In this document: in pieces, positions 54,465-61,768 of the stretch
Layout of the letters: the number at the start of each line of letters is the position of its first letter
Position numbering within the stretch: the first letter of the stretch is position 1
NCBI GenBank assembly: GCA_964504195.1
Contig: CAZDDI010000017.1
Location: 1 to 64,000, forward strand
Length of the DNA: 64,000 nt
Reading direction: 5' to 3'
DNA from: CAZDDI01 sp964504195
GTDB taxonomy: Bacteria; Chloroflexota; Anaerolineae; B4-G1; SLSP01
Program-made: the position numbers and the translations under genes
The notes under the pieces: generated by a model
Database searches by the model: none
The model's input: only the letters and a program-made list of their open reading frames with translations
Told to the model about the DNA's origin: nothing

Positions 54465-54524
54465 ATGGGGTACGCACTGGTACTCTTGGCGGCGGTGTTG
54501 TGGGCCACGATGGGGTTTATCTAG
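54465..54524 (+). pseudogene. Possible N-terminal remnant of an EamA-type transporter
   Basis: The 19-codon ORF reads MGYALVLLAAVLWATMGFI and stops. This is very close to the usual first helix of EamA/DMT drug-metabolite transporters, and GTGTGGAG supplies a ribosome site. No continuation of the family is visible in any frame downstream, where the three-hairpin repeat lies. It may be a decayed gene or chance. Confidence 0.35.
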
Positions 54525-54653
54525 CTCCTAGCGTGGCTTGGCTGCGCGCCAGCAAGACGCATCTGCTTTTCACGTCAGCGCTTCGCATTTACCCCTGCAC
54601 ACTGCCTGTTGCGCCGTTCAAGCGATGTTTTTAGAGAGGATGTTTGTGGCCTT

Positions 54654-54893
54654 ATGAAAATTAAGAAAATAAACCGGAAATAAAACTATTTGCAAGAATC
54701 ACTCTTTAAAAATTTACGAATTGAGAATTTTACCCCACCCCCTTGCCCCCTCCCCACGCCGCTGTGCGGCGTGGGGAGGGGGCGAAAATAACGGGTTTTT
54801 TGGGCGGCGGCAAAGCCGCCGCCCAAAAAACCCACAAAAAAAGATACCCCCTTTCCCCCGCAAGCGGGGGAAAGGGGGTATCTTTTTATTTTT
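54654..54893 (-). repeat. Three-hairpin dispersed repeat, copy 2
   Basis: This is an inverted-orientation copy of 1-220. Hairpins lie at 54745-54783 (CCCCCTCCCCACGCC stem), 54793-54833 (GGGTTTTTTGGGCGGCGGC stem) and 54843-54882 (GATACCCCCTTTCCCCCGC stem, a perfect palindrome). The last is flanked by T-rich runs on both sides and should terminate transcription in both directions. Confidence 0.9.
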
Positions 54894-55054
54894 AGAGCGA
54901 CCGATTTCACACAAAACCTTATTTACGGATTAATTTCTTAAAATTCATTAGGCCGCATTCTTGTAACAAGTGGACAAAAATGCGATAGCCCCAGGCTTCA
55001 CGTTCTCCCAAAGTGTGCTACACTACAGCACAGTAAAATCACGGCGAGGTGCAG

Positions 55055-55597
55055 ATGACTAATCTTTGGCATGAGCTTACTCCCGGCCCGGCAGGTGAAA
55101 CGGATGTAGTGTATGTGGTTGTGGAAATCCCCAATCGCTCGCGCAACAAATTCGTCTATGACATAGAAGGGGGCTTCATCAAACTGGCGCGGGTGCTGCA
55201 CTCGTCGCTGCACTATCCCGGCGACTATGGCTTTATCCCCCGCACGCTCTACGATGACGGCGAGCCGGTAGATGTGCTGGTGATGAACAACGAGCCGAGC
55301 GCACCAGGCTGCATCATTGAAGCCCGTCCGCTCGGCATCTTCCGCACACTAGATCGCGGATTGCGTGACGACAAAGTGCTCGCTGTCCCGGCCACCGACC
55401 CGCTATTCGATGGTTACCGCGAATTGGACGATGTGCCGGCGCATTTCCTTGAAGAAGTAGCGCATTTCTTCTCGGTCTACAAAAACCTGCAACACGAGCA
55501 GGTGGATGTGCTCAAGTGGGAAGGGCGCGCGGTAGCCTTGCAGGAAATCGAACGGGGGATCGGGATGTATACACAACGGCTACGCACTACGCGCTGA
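55055..55597 (+). CDS. ppa: Inorganic pyrophosphatase, family I
   Basis: The 180-residue enzyme hydrolyses pyrophosphate to phosphate. It has the N-terminal VVVEIPNRSRNKFVYD (about 22-37, with the substrate Lys), HYPGDYGFIPRTLYDDGEPV (about 57-76) and the second acidic cluster LRDDKVLAVPATDP (about 106-119). In the metal signature the common D-G-D-P-x-D reads D-G-E-P-V-D, with Glu at the middle Asp; charge is kept. It supports pyrophosphate-releasing reactions and the PPDK step. Start ATG 55055 follows GCGAGG; a GTG two codons upstream is less likely. Confidence 0.94.
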   Translation: MTNLWHELTPGPAGETDVVYVVVEIPNRSRNKFVYDIEGGFIKLARVLHSSLHYPGDYGFIPRTLYDDGEPVDVLVMNNEPSAPGCIIEARPLGIFRTLDRGLRDDKVLAVPATDPLFDGYRELDDVPAHFLEEVAHFFSVYKNLQHEQVDVLKWEGRAVALQEIERGIGMYTQRLRTTR

Positions 55598-55611
55598 GCC
55601 TGCATTGATAA

Positions 55612-55654
55612 GCAGAAGACCTGGCAGGTTTTTGGAACCTGCCAGGTCTTCTGC
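55612..55654. terminator. Perfect long hairpin between ppa and miaA
   Basis: The 19-base arms GCAGAAGACCTGGCAGGTT / AACCTGCCAGGTCTTCTGC have a 5-base loop, between convergent genes. It shares the core ACCTGGCAGGTT with the MITE-like element at 11493-11618, so it may be a mobile palindrome used as a terminator. Confidence 0.75.
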
Positions 55655-55704
55655 TGCCTGAGCCTATCGAAAGCCAGCTGGTTAGCGCGTTCCCTGCGGC
55701 AATC

Positions 55705-56640
55705 TCAGGGGACGCTATTTGCGGAAGGCCTGACTTGTAATCTGAGGAAATCTTCAACGCACTGCACAGCAGCAGGCACGGGGTTGCCCGCATCCAGCCA
55801 ATGGATGGCCGGATCGTTAAGGCTGAACCAGGTGTATTGGCGGCGGATGAAATCGTGGGTATCCCAGCAGATGCGCGCGGCGACCTCATCTAAGGTTGCC
55901 TGCCCCGCGAAGTAGGGACGAAACTGCGCGTACCCCAGCCCCGACATCGCCGGGAGCTTCCAGCCATACCCAGCCTTCAGCAGCGCACCAACCTCATCAA
56001 GTAGCCCCGCCTTCAACATTGCGGTCACACGCGTATCGGCGCGAGTATAGAGTGCGTCTCGCTCCAGAGTAAGTCCCAATTGCAGCGTAGGAAATGGGGG
56101 TGGGTCACGGCGGCGCTGCTCAGAGAAGGGCTGCCCCGTTGCCAGACACACCTCTAACGCGCGAATCACCCGGCGCACGTTGCGCCTATCCAAGAACTCC
56201 GCTACGTATGGATCGAGCTCCATCAGTTGTGCCCAGAGTGATTCCGCCGAGCGCGCTTCCAATGCTGCCCGCAGAGCAGGGTCAGGCACAACCTCTGGCG
56301 CTTGCCAGCCTTGCAGCAACGCGCGCATATACTGTCCTGTGCCCCCCACTAGCAGTGGAATATTGCCCCGCGCATGAATATCAGCAATAGCAGCGCGTGC
56401 CAGATCTAAGAATTGCGCCAAGCCTACTGTTTCGTTTGGATCGGCAATATCAATGAGCTGATGGGGCAACCTGGCGCGCTCTTCCGGTGTGGGCTTGGCC
56501 GTACCGATGTCCATGTAGCGATAACACTGCCGCGAATCCACAGAAATAGCTTCTAGTGAGTAGTGAGCCGCCAAACTCACTGCCAGCGCCGTCTTCCCCA
56601 CAGCGGTCGGGCCGACCAGGGCTAATAAAACCGGCGTCAT
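55705..56640 (-). CDS. miaA: tRNA dimethylallyltransferase MiaA
   Basis: The 311-residue enzyme prenylates A37 of tRNAs that read codons starting with U. It has P-loop LVGPTAVGKTALAV (about 8-21), the substrate segment ISVDSRQCYRYMDIGTAKP (about 33-51), HQLIDIADPNET (about 60-71), LLVGGTGQYMRALLQGW (about 96-112) and the tRNA-binding QYTWF motif near 273. It overlaps the yraN gene by 4 bases and follows it in one leftward operon. Confidence 0.96.
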   Translation of the reverse strand: MTPVLLALVGPTAVGKTALAVSLAAHYSLEAISVDSRQCYRYMDIGTAKPTPEERARLPHQLIDIADPNETVGLAQFLDLARAAIADIHARGNIPLLVGGTGQYMRALLQGWQAPEVVPDPALRAALEARSAESLWAQLMELDPYVAEFLDRRNVRRVIRALEVCLATGQPFSEQRRRDPPPFPTLQLGLTLERDALYTRADTRVTAMLKAGLLDEVGALLKAGYGWKLPAMSGLGYAQFRPYFAGQATLDEVAARICWDTHDFIRRQYTWFSLNDPAIHWLDAGNPVPAAVQCVEDFLRLQVRPSANSVP

Positions 56641-57014
56641 AACGGCTCCCCTTCCAAATCAGGATAAATCGTGATGCGCAGCAGCCGTCCTGCCACATCC
56701 ATTTCCACGGCCACGAAGCCCAGATGCCAGACCACATCTACTTCCAACATCTCGCCCAGGTAACGCCGTGCCACGGTCTCCATCCGCGCGCGTTTGCGCG
56801 GCGTGGCCGACTCTTCCGGGGTCCCCTGTGTATTGCCGCGCCGCGCACGCACCTCGAAGAAATACCACTGATCCTCGCGAACGGCAATCAGGTCAACCTC
56901 CCCCTCGGCACAACGCCAATTACGCGCAATCAATGCAAAGCCGCGCTGTTCCAACGCCTCCGCTGCCAACTGCTCGCCACGCCGCCCCAAACCCACCCGT
57001 GCTGTGTTCATCAT
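56637..57014 (-). CDS. YraN family (UPF0102) nuclease-fold protein
   Basis: The 125-residue protein has the YraN pattern: RRGEQLAAEALEQRGFALIA (about 11-30), NWRCAEGEVDLIAVREDQWY (about 32-51), FFEVRARRG (about 52-60) and TPRKRARMETVARRYLGEM near 72. The fold belongs to the PD-(D/E)xK superfamily (acidic residues in GEVDLI, E-V-x-A-R where many members have E-V-K-x-R). Its role is uncertain; links to DNA processing have been suggested for the family. It starts the short operon with miaA. Confidence 0.9.
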   Translation of the reverse strand: MMNTARVGLGRRGEQLAAEALEQRGFALIARNWRCAEGEVDLIAVREDQWYFFEVRARRGNTQGTPEESATPRKRARMETVARRYLGEMLEVDVVWHLGFVAVEMDVAGRLLRITIYPDLEGEPL

Positions 57015-57071
57015 AATTTGTCTATCCTACCCGGAAGCGCGTAACTGTCAACCCGCACAGAGAGGTTCGGC

Positions 57072-57099
57072 TTGACACCCTGGGGTTACACCCTAAAAT
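57072..57099 (+). promoter_or_regulatory. Strong sigma-70-like promoter
   Basis: TTGACA (57072-57077), a 16-base spacer and TAAAAT (57094-57099), upstream of GAGGAGAGG (57122-57130) and the ATG at 57138. Confidence 0.8.
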
Positions 57100-57137
57100 G
57101 AACCTATCATCAGGTCTCATTGAGGAGAGGAAAGACA

Positions 57138-58319
57138 ATGGACATTTTTGAAAAATGCGCTGGCGGTTTTACCCAGGCCCGCGAAGCCCGCGAGGCCGGG
57201 CTATACCCCTACTTTATCCCGCTCACCAACAACGAAGGCACCGAATCGATCATTGGAGATCACCATCTCATTATGATCGGCTCAAATAACTACCTGGGGC
57301 TGACCATGCACCCCAAAGTACGGCAGGCGGCCATCAACGCCATCGAGACCTACGGACCTAGTTGTACTGGCTCACGGTTCCTCAACGGCACGCTGGAGTT
57401 ACACCTGGAGCTGGAGCGCCGTCTCGCGCGCTGGGTCAACAAAGAAGCCGCCATTGTCTTTAGCACCGGCTACCAGGTCAATATCGGCACGCTCAGCTCA
57501 CTCGTGGGCCGCGACGATTTTGTCATCACCGACAAAGAGGATCACGCCAGCATTATTGATGGTTGCAAGATGGCCTACGGCACGATGAAACGCTACAATC
57601 ACAATGACATGGCCGGGTTGGAGCGCGTGCTGGCTGGATTACCAAAAGATGCCGGTAAATTGGTGGTGGTGGATGGAGTGTTCAGCATGGGGGGCGACAT
57701 TGCACCGCTGCCGGAAATCATCCCCGTCTGCCAGCGTTACGGGGCGCGGCTCATGGTAGATGACGCACATTCTATTGGCGTACTGGGCGGCGGGCATGGC
57801 ACAGCGGCTCACTTCGGTGTCAATGCTGGGGTGGACCTCATCATGGGGACATTCAGCAAGTCGTTCGCCTCGTTGGGTGGCTTCCTGGCGGGTGATAGAG
57901 ATGTGATTGATTACGTCCAGCACACTGCGCGCTCATTGATTTTCAGCGCCAGCATTCCCCCCTCCAATGCAGCGGCGGCCCTGGCGGCCCTGGATGTGAT
58001 GGAGACGGAACCGGAGCGTGTCGCGCGGCTCAACGAGATTGCGGTTTTTATGCACCAGCGCTACCGCGAGCTGGGCTTCGATATCGGCAACACCCAAACC
58101 CCCATCGTCCCCATCATCATTCGCGATTATGAAAAAACACTCATGGCATGGAAAACGCTCTTTGAAGCCGGCGTATACGCCAATCCAGTAATCCCGCCCG
58201 CCGTTCCGCCCAATCTTGCGCTATTGCGCACCAGCTACATCGCCACACACACCGATGAACAATTGGAGCGCGTGCTAAGCGTTATGGAACAGGTGGGGAA
58301 ATCGCTAGGAATTATTTGA
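57138..58319 (+). CDS. Alpha-oxoamine synthase, serine palmitoyltransferase-like
   Basis: The 393-residue PLP enzyme condenses an amino acid with an acyl-CoA. Signatures are IGSNNYLGLTMHPKV (about 47-61), YGPSCTGSRFLNGTLELHLE (about 75-94), VDGVFSMGGDIAPL near 175, VDDAHSIGVLG near 206 and the PLP lysine K241 in GTFSKSFASLGG. The G-P-S-C-T-G-S-R-F and N-N-Y-L-G-L forms are those of serine palmitoyltransferase-like enzymes, though glycine C-acetyltransferase and 8-amino-7-oxononanoate synthase are close. No bio or kbl partner gene is nearby. The ATG at 57138 follows GAGGAGAGG; an ATG at 57120 lies before it. It has its own strong promoter and terminator. Confidence 0.8.
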   Translation: MDIFEKCAGGFTQAREAREAGLYPYFIPLTNNEGTESIIGDHHLIMIGSNNYLGLTMHPKVRQAAINAIETYGPSCTGSRFLNGTLELHLELERRLARWVNKEAAIVFSTGYQVNIGTLSSLVGRDDFVITDKEDHASIIDGCKMAYGTMKRYNHNDMAGLERVLAGLPKDAGKLVVVDGVFSMGGDIAPLPEIIPVCQRYGARLMVDDAHSIGVLGGGHGTAAHFGVNAGVDLIMGTFSKSFASLGGFLAGDRDVIDYVQHTARSLIFSASIPPSNAAAALAALDVMETEPERVARLNEIAVFMHQRYRELGFDIGNTQTPIVPIIIRDYEKTLMAWKTLFEAGVYANPVIPPAVPPNLALLRTSYIATHTDEQLERVLSVMEQVGKSLGII

Positions 58320-58362
58320 CTCGCCCCCGAATAGCAATTCTGACAGGCCTTCCAGCAAAAAG

Positions 58363-58408
58363 GAGAGTTTTTCATGGGCGGGTGGTAGCCCACCCATGAA
58401 AAACTCTC
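58363..58408. terminator. Long hairpin GAGAGTTTTTCATGGGCGGG and its complement
   Basis: Arms of 20 bases (58363-58382 and 58389-58408) with one mismatch and a 6-base loop lie 43 bases past the preceding stop. The A/T blocks in the arms give T-rich flanks for both strands, so it can serve both this gene and the convergent pyr operon. Confidence 0.75.
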
Positions 58409-58505
58409 TTAAAAATCGTTTGATGGAACAAACCGCGCAACTACTATTTGTAGACCTATGTATTCCAACCTGGGCCGCTTGCCACGATTGTGCCCGATTT
58501 CCGAT

Positions 58506-59216
58506 TTACCCCAATGCTACCGGCCCATCCACACAGGCGAGCCAACCCGGCTGGTGGCACTCGCACGCGCCGCAGACGCCTTGCCCACAGCGGATATGCG
58601 CCTCCCACGAGAGTTGATGCGGCAGCCCATGCGCTACGCACTGCGCTTCGATAGCCTCCAGCATGGGCACCGGCCCGCAGGCGTAGACCACCGCCGGTCG
58701 CCGCGCCGCAATCGCAACCTCGGTTGCAGCTGTAACCAGGCCGCGTGCGCCCAGCGAGCCGTCTTCGGTGGCGATATGCACCCGCGCGCCCGCCGCAACG
58801 AACGCTTCAGCCAGCAGCACCTCGCGGGCCTCGCGCGCGCCGATGCACACTTCAACCGTGCCGCCTTGCGCCAACACCTCCCGCGCCAGGAACAGCAACG
58901 GCGCGACGCCGTAGCCACCGCCCACCAGCAGCAGATGTCCTGCCGCGAGTGTGAATCCCTGCCCCAATGGGCCGCGCACCCATAATTGGTCGCCCACAGC
59001 CAGCCGATGCACAGCCTCGCTGAACGGCCCAACCGCCACAACCGTTAGCGTCAGCGGCGCGCTCCCGGCGATGCTGAAAGGTTTCTCGCCCACGCCCGGC
59101 AGCCAGGCCATCACGAACTGCCCCGGCGTTGCCAGTAATGCCCGATCGAACACCAGCGTCTTGGTGCGGTAATTCTCGGAACGCATTTCAGTGATTGTGT
59201 AAATTCCGTGCATCAT
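58506..59216 (-). CDS. pyrK: Dihydroorotate dehydrogenase electron-transfer subunit PyrK
   Basis: The 236-residue protein passes electrons from PyrD to NAD through FAD and a 2Fe-2S cluster. It has a FAD-binding beta barrel with ATPGQFVMAWLPGVGEKPFS (about 29-48), a nucleotide domain with LLLVGGGYGVAPLLFLAREV (about 95-114) and YACGPVPMLEAIE near 182, and the C-terminal cluster site RCGQGVCGACEC plus a later Cys. It is the last gene of the pyrimidine cluster. The ATG (59216 or 59213) is preceded by AGGGGAG at the end of a TACGCAT/TACGCAG repeat run. Confidence 0.93.
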   Translation of the reverse strand: MMHGIYTITEMRSENYRTKTLVFDRALLATPGQFVMAWLPGVGEKPFSIAGSAPLTLTVVAVGPFSEAVHRLAVGDQLWVRGPLGQGFTLAAGHLLLVGGGYGVAPLLFLAREVLAQGGTVEVCIGAREAREVLLAEAFVAAGARVHIATEDGSLGARGLVTAATEVAIAARRPAVVYACGPVPMLEAIEAQCVAHGLPHQLSWEAHIRCGQGVCGACECHQPGWLACVDGPVALG

Positions 59217-59217
59217 A

Positions 59218-59290
59218 CTCCCCTACTGCGTAATGCGTACTGCGTAACTTTTCTCTCCTTACGCATTACGCATTACGAATCACGCATTAC
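59218..59290 (-). repeat. Heptamer repeat run between pyrD and pyrK
   Basis: On the plus strand it reads CTGCGTAATGCGTACTGCGT, then TTACGCATTACGCATTACG and CACGCATTACGCATT. Units are 7 bases with a TACGCAT consensus. The run overlaps the pyrD C-terminal codons and ends at the pyrK ribosome site. Confidence 0.8.
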
Positions 59291-60212
59291 GCATTGCCAC
59301 CCCGCGCAGCTCCCCCAACGTCTTATATCCCCGCTCTGCCATAAACTCCGCCAACTCTGCCGCAATCTCGCCCAACGCCTCCGGGCCACGATACCAGACC
59401 GCCGCACCTACGCCCACCGCCGTCGCGCCAGCCATGAGCATCTCGGCGGCATCGCGCCCGCTCATCACGCCACCCGTGCCGATGATGGGAACGCGCACGG
59501 CGCGGGCAATTTCGGCCACGCAGCGCAGGGCGATGGGCTTGAGCGCCGGGCCGGAAATGCCGCCCACCCGATTCGAGAGCACCGGGCGGCCTGCATCGGC
59601 GTCAATCACCAGCCCCGGCATGGTGTTGATGGCGGTAATAGCGTCGGCGCCGGCTTCCACGACCGCCGCAGCGATCCGCCCGATAGCGGGCACGTTGGGG
59701 GCCAGCTTCACGCTGATGGGGATGCCGTCCGCGCCGCGTTTAGCCGCTTCCGTGACCGCCGCCGCCATCTCCGCCGAGGCCGCGAAGGGCGTGCCGAACT
59801 CATCGACGACGTTAGGGCAGGAGATGTTGACCTCGATCAGCTGCGGGCGAGATACAGCGACAGCACGCGCTACGTTTTCATAGTCTGCCACTGTACCAGC
59901 GAAGATACTGGCGATAAGCGGCACGCCGAGCGAGTCGAGCCGGGCGCGGGCGGCACGCAACATCACGGCTTCTTCCGCCGCACCGGGATTGCTTAGCCCG
60001 ACGGCGTTGAGCAGCCCATGCCCCCACTCCACCACGATGGGATTGGGATGCCCGGCGCGCGGCTCCGGGCCGCAGCTCTTTGCCGTCACCGCGCCCGCAC
60101 CGGAGCGTGCCACTCTCTCCAATACTGTCGCGCTCGTCCCCAGAATGCCGGAAGCCAGCACAATGGGATTCCGCAAGGTCAACCCCAAAAATTCGCACGT
60201 CAGATCAGGCAT
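59280..60212 (-). CDS. pyrD: Dihydroorotate dehydrogenase, class 1B catalytic subunit
   Basis: The 310-residue FMN enzyme oxidises dihydroorotate to orotate. Motifs: NPIVLASGILGTS (about 15-27), the active-site loop IEVNISCPN with catalytic Cys132, ISVKLAPNV near 166, GRPVLSNRVGGISGPALKPI near 207 and the FMN-phosphate site VPIIGTGGVMSGRDAAEMLM-AGA near 238. Presence of pyrK two steps downstream supports class 1B (NAD-linked). The ATG at 60212 follows GGAGGGA; an upstream start at 60266 lies in a repeat and is rejected. The last codons (AMRNA) run into TACGCAT repeat words. Confidence 0.94.
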   Translation of the reverse strand: MPDLTCEFLGLTLRNPIVLASGILGTSATVLERVARSGAGAVTAKSCGPEPRAGHPNPIVVEWGHGLLNAVGLSNPGAAEEAVMLRAARARLDSLGVPLIASIFAGTVADYENVARAVAVSRPQLIEVNISCPNVVDEFGTPFAASAEMAAAVTEAAKRGADGIPISVKLAPNVPAIGRIAAAVVEAGADAITAINTMPGLVIDADAGRPVLSNRVGGISGPALKPIALRCVAEIARAVRVPIIGTGGVMSGRDAAEMLMAGATAVGVGAAVWYRGPEALGEIAAELAEFMAERGYKTLGELRGVAMRNA

Positions 60213-60224
60213 AGTCCCTCCTGG

Positions 60225-60300
60225 AGAGTTACAGGTTGCAAGTTGCAAGTTATCAGAACAGCACACTTTTCAACTTTGAACTTTCCAACTTTTAACTCAA
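60225..60300 (-). repeat. GCAAGTT/GAACTTT word repeats between pyrFE and pyrD
   Basis: GTTACAGGTTGCAAGTTGCAAG, then CAACTTTGAACTTTCCAACT and TTTAACT. It is a run of 7-9 base words of a different sequence class from the TACGCAT run but in the same position, just 5' of a pyr gene ribosome site. Confidence 0.7.
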
Positions 60301-61695
60301 ATACGCTTTCACCGTCGCGTACATCGCCGCATCGATGCGCTGCGCGGTCAATAACTCATCCAGAATCTCCGCGATGATCAAAACGGCATGGAGCGTGCAA
60401 CCGCCCTCGGCCAGGGTGGCTGCGCCCCCCTGCTCCCGATCCACCAGTACGAGCACGTCGCGCGCGATTAGCCCCACACCCGCGAGGGTCTCAATCGCCA
60501 TGATGATGCTCCCGCCAGTGGTGATGACATCCTCGATGACGAGCGCGGTCTGGCCCGGCGCAAAATCGCCCTCGATGGCCTGACCCGTGCCATGCGCCTT
60601 GACCTCTTTGCGCGGGTAGATCATGGGGCGGTCGAGCGTGAGCGCGGTGGCAGCAGCCACCGGCAACGCGGCGTAGGGCACGGCGGCGATGCAGTCGAAG
60701 TGCAGCGCGCGCGCCAGCTCTGCGTAGGCGGTCGCGGCCTGGCGCAGCAACGCGGGATACGAGACCATGCGCCGCAGGTCAATGTAGATAGGCGATTGTT
60801 TGCCCGAAGCCAGGGTGAAGTTGCCGAACTTGACGCAACCGGCCTCGAAGAGCGCATGGATGAGGCGCGCTTTGGTCAGATCGCGGCGAGCGGGGCGCTG
60901 GGCGCGCAGTGCGTTGATGGCGTCGCGCAGTTCCAGCGCCGCTGTGTGCGGATCGGCGGCGTAGATGACGGCCCGCGAGACCGGCACGAGTAGCCCGCTG
61001 CCCGCAGCGTTCAGCCCGGCAGCAAGCGCGGCTTCCAGGTCGCCGCCCTGCGCGCCAATGCCGGGGGCTAGAATCCATGCCTGGGGCGCGAGGGCGCGCA
61101 CTTCGGCCAACGCCTGCGGCTGCGTAGCCCCTACCACGAACGCGATCTGGTCAGCAGCGCCCCAGGTCTGCCCCACACGGGCAATGTGCCGGTACAGCGG
61201 CTCGACGCCGTAATGTTGCACTTCCGCTGCTGAAGGATTGGACGTGTGACAGAGCAAGAAGGCGGTCTTGCCCGCGTGCGCCAGGAACGGCACGACGCTG
61301 TCGCGGCCCAGATATGGGCTGAGCGTGACCGCATCCGCGCCGAGCGCCTCGAAGGCGGCGCGGGCGTAGGCGTGCGCGGTGTTGCCGATATCACCGCGTT
61401 TGGCATCGAGCAGCACGGGGATATCGTGCGGTACAGCGGCGATGACGGTCTGCAACGCCGCCAGCCCCTCCGCGCCGAATTGCTCAAAGAACGCACTGTT
61501 GGGCTTGTAACAGCAAGCCACATCGCTGGTCTGCTCGATGATGTGCAGGCAAAATGCCCGCATCCGCGCCAGCGGCGGCGCATCTGGCAGAAAGTCCGCC
61601 GGAATCCGCGCCAGGTCGGGATCAAGTCCCACGCAGAGCAGGGAGTTATTGCGGGCAACGGCAGTATCCAATTTTGCGCTAAAACTTTGAGCCAT
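60292..61695 (-). CDS. pyrFE: Bifunctional orotidine-5'-phosphate decarboxylase / orotate phosphoribosyltransferase (PyrF-PyrE)
   Basis: The 467-residue fusion covers the last two steps of UMP synthesis. Residues 1-265 are a type 2 OMP decarboxylase: LCVGLDPDLARIP (20-32), YKPNSAFFEQFG (63-74) and the catalytic LLDAKRGDIGNTA (95-107, with D97, K99, D102). Residues 272-467 are orotate phosphoribosyltransferase: FGNFTLASGKQSPIYIDLR (290-308), YPRKEVKAHG (360-369) and the PRPP loop LVIEDVITTGGS (385-396). The order decarboxylase-transferase is opposite to animal UMP synthase. The ATG at 61695 has AGGAGG upstream; the longer start at 61740 lies in repeat DNA. Confidence 0.95.
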   Translation of the reverse strand: MAQSFSAKLDTAVARNNSLLCVGLDPDLARIPADFLPDAPPLARMRAFCLHIIEQTSDVACCYKPNSAFFEQFGAEGLAALQTVIAAVPHDIPVLLDAKRGDIGNTAHAYARAAFEALGADAVTLSPYLGRDSVVPFLAHAGKTAFLLCHTSNPSAAEVQHYGVEPLYRHIARVGQTWGAADQIAFVVGATQPQALAEVRALAPQAWILAPGIGAQGGDLEAALAAGLNAAGSGLLVPVSRAVIYAADPHTAALELRDAINALRAQRPARRDLTKARLIHALFEAGCVKFGNFTLASGKQSPIYIDLRRMVSYPALLRQAATAYAELARALHFDCIAAVPYAALPVAAATALTLDRPMIYPRKEVKAHGTGQAIEGDFAPGQTALVIEDVITTGGSIIMAIETLAGVGLIARDVLVLVDREQGGAATLAEGGCTLHAVLIIAEILDELLTAQRIDAAMYATVKAYLS

Positions 61696-61699
61696 AGTA

Positions 61700-61768
61700 A
61701 CCTCCTGGGGTTGATACTGCGTATTGCGTAAAGAGAGCAATTACGCAGTACGTATTACGCATTATGCC
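61700..61768 (-). repeat. TACGCAT-type repeat run between pyrB and pyrFE
   Basis: On the plus strand: TTGATACTGCGTATTGCGTA, then ATTACGCAGTACGTATTACG and CATTATG. The 7-base spacing and position just 5' of the pyrFE ribosome site match the run before pyrK. Confidence 0.75.

Larger units (their letters stand above)
54433..55054. other. Long intergenic region with gene remnant and repeat
   Basis: This 622-base stretch has a short remnant at 54465-54524, about 110 bases with no recognisable feature, the three-hairpin repeat copy 2 (54654-54893) and about 160 bases leading to the pyrophosphatase gene. Confidence 0.7.
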
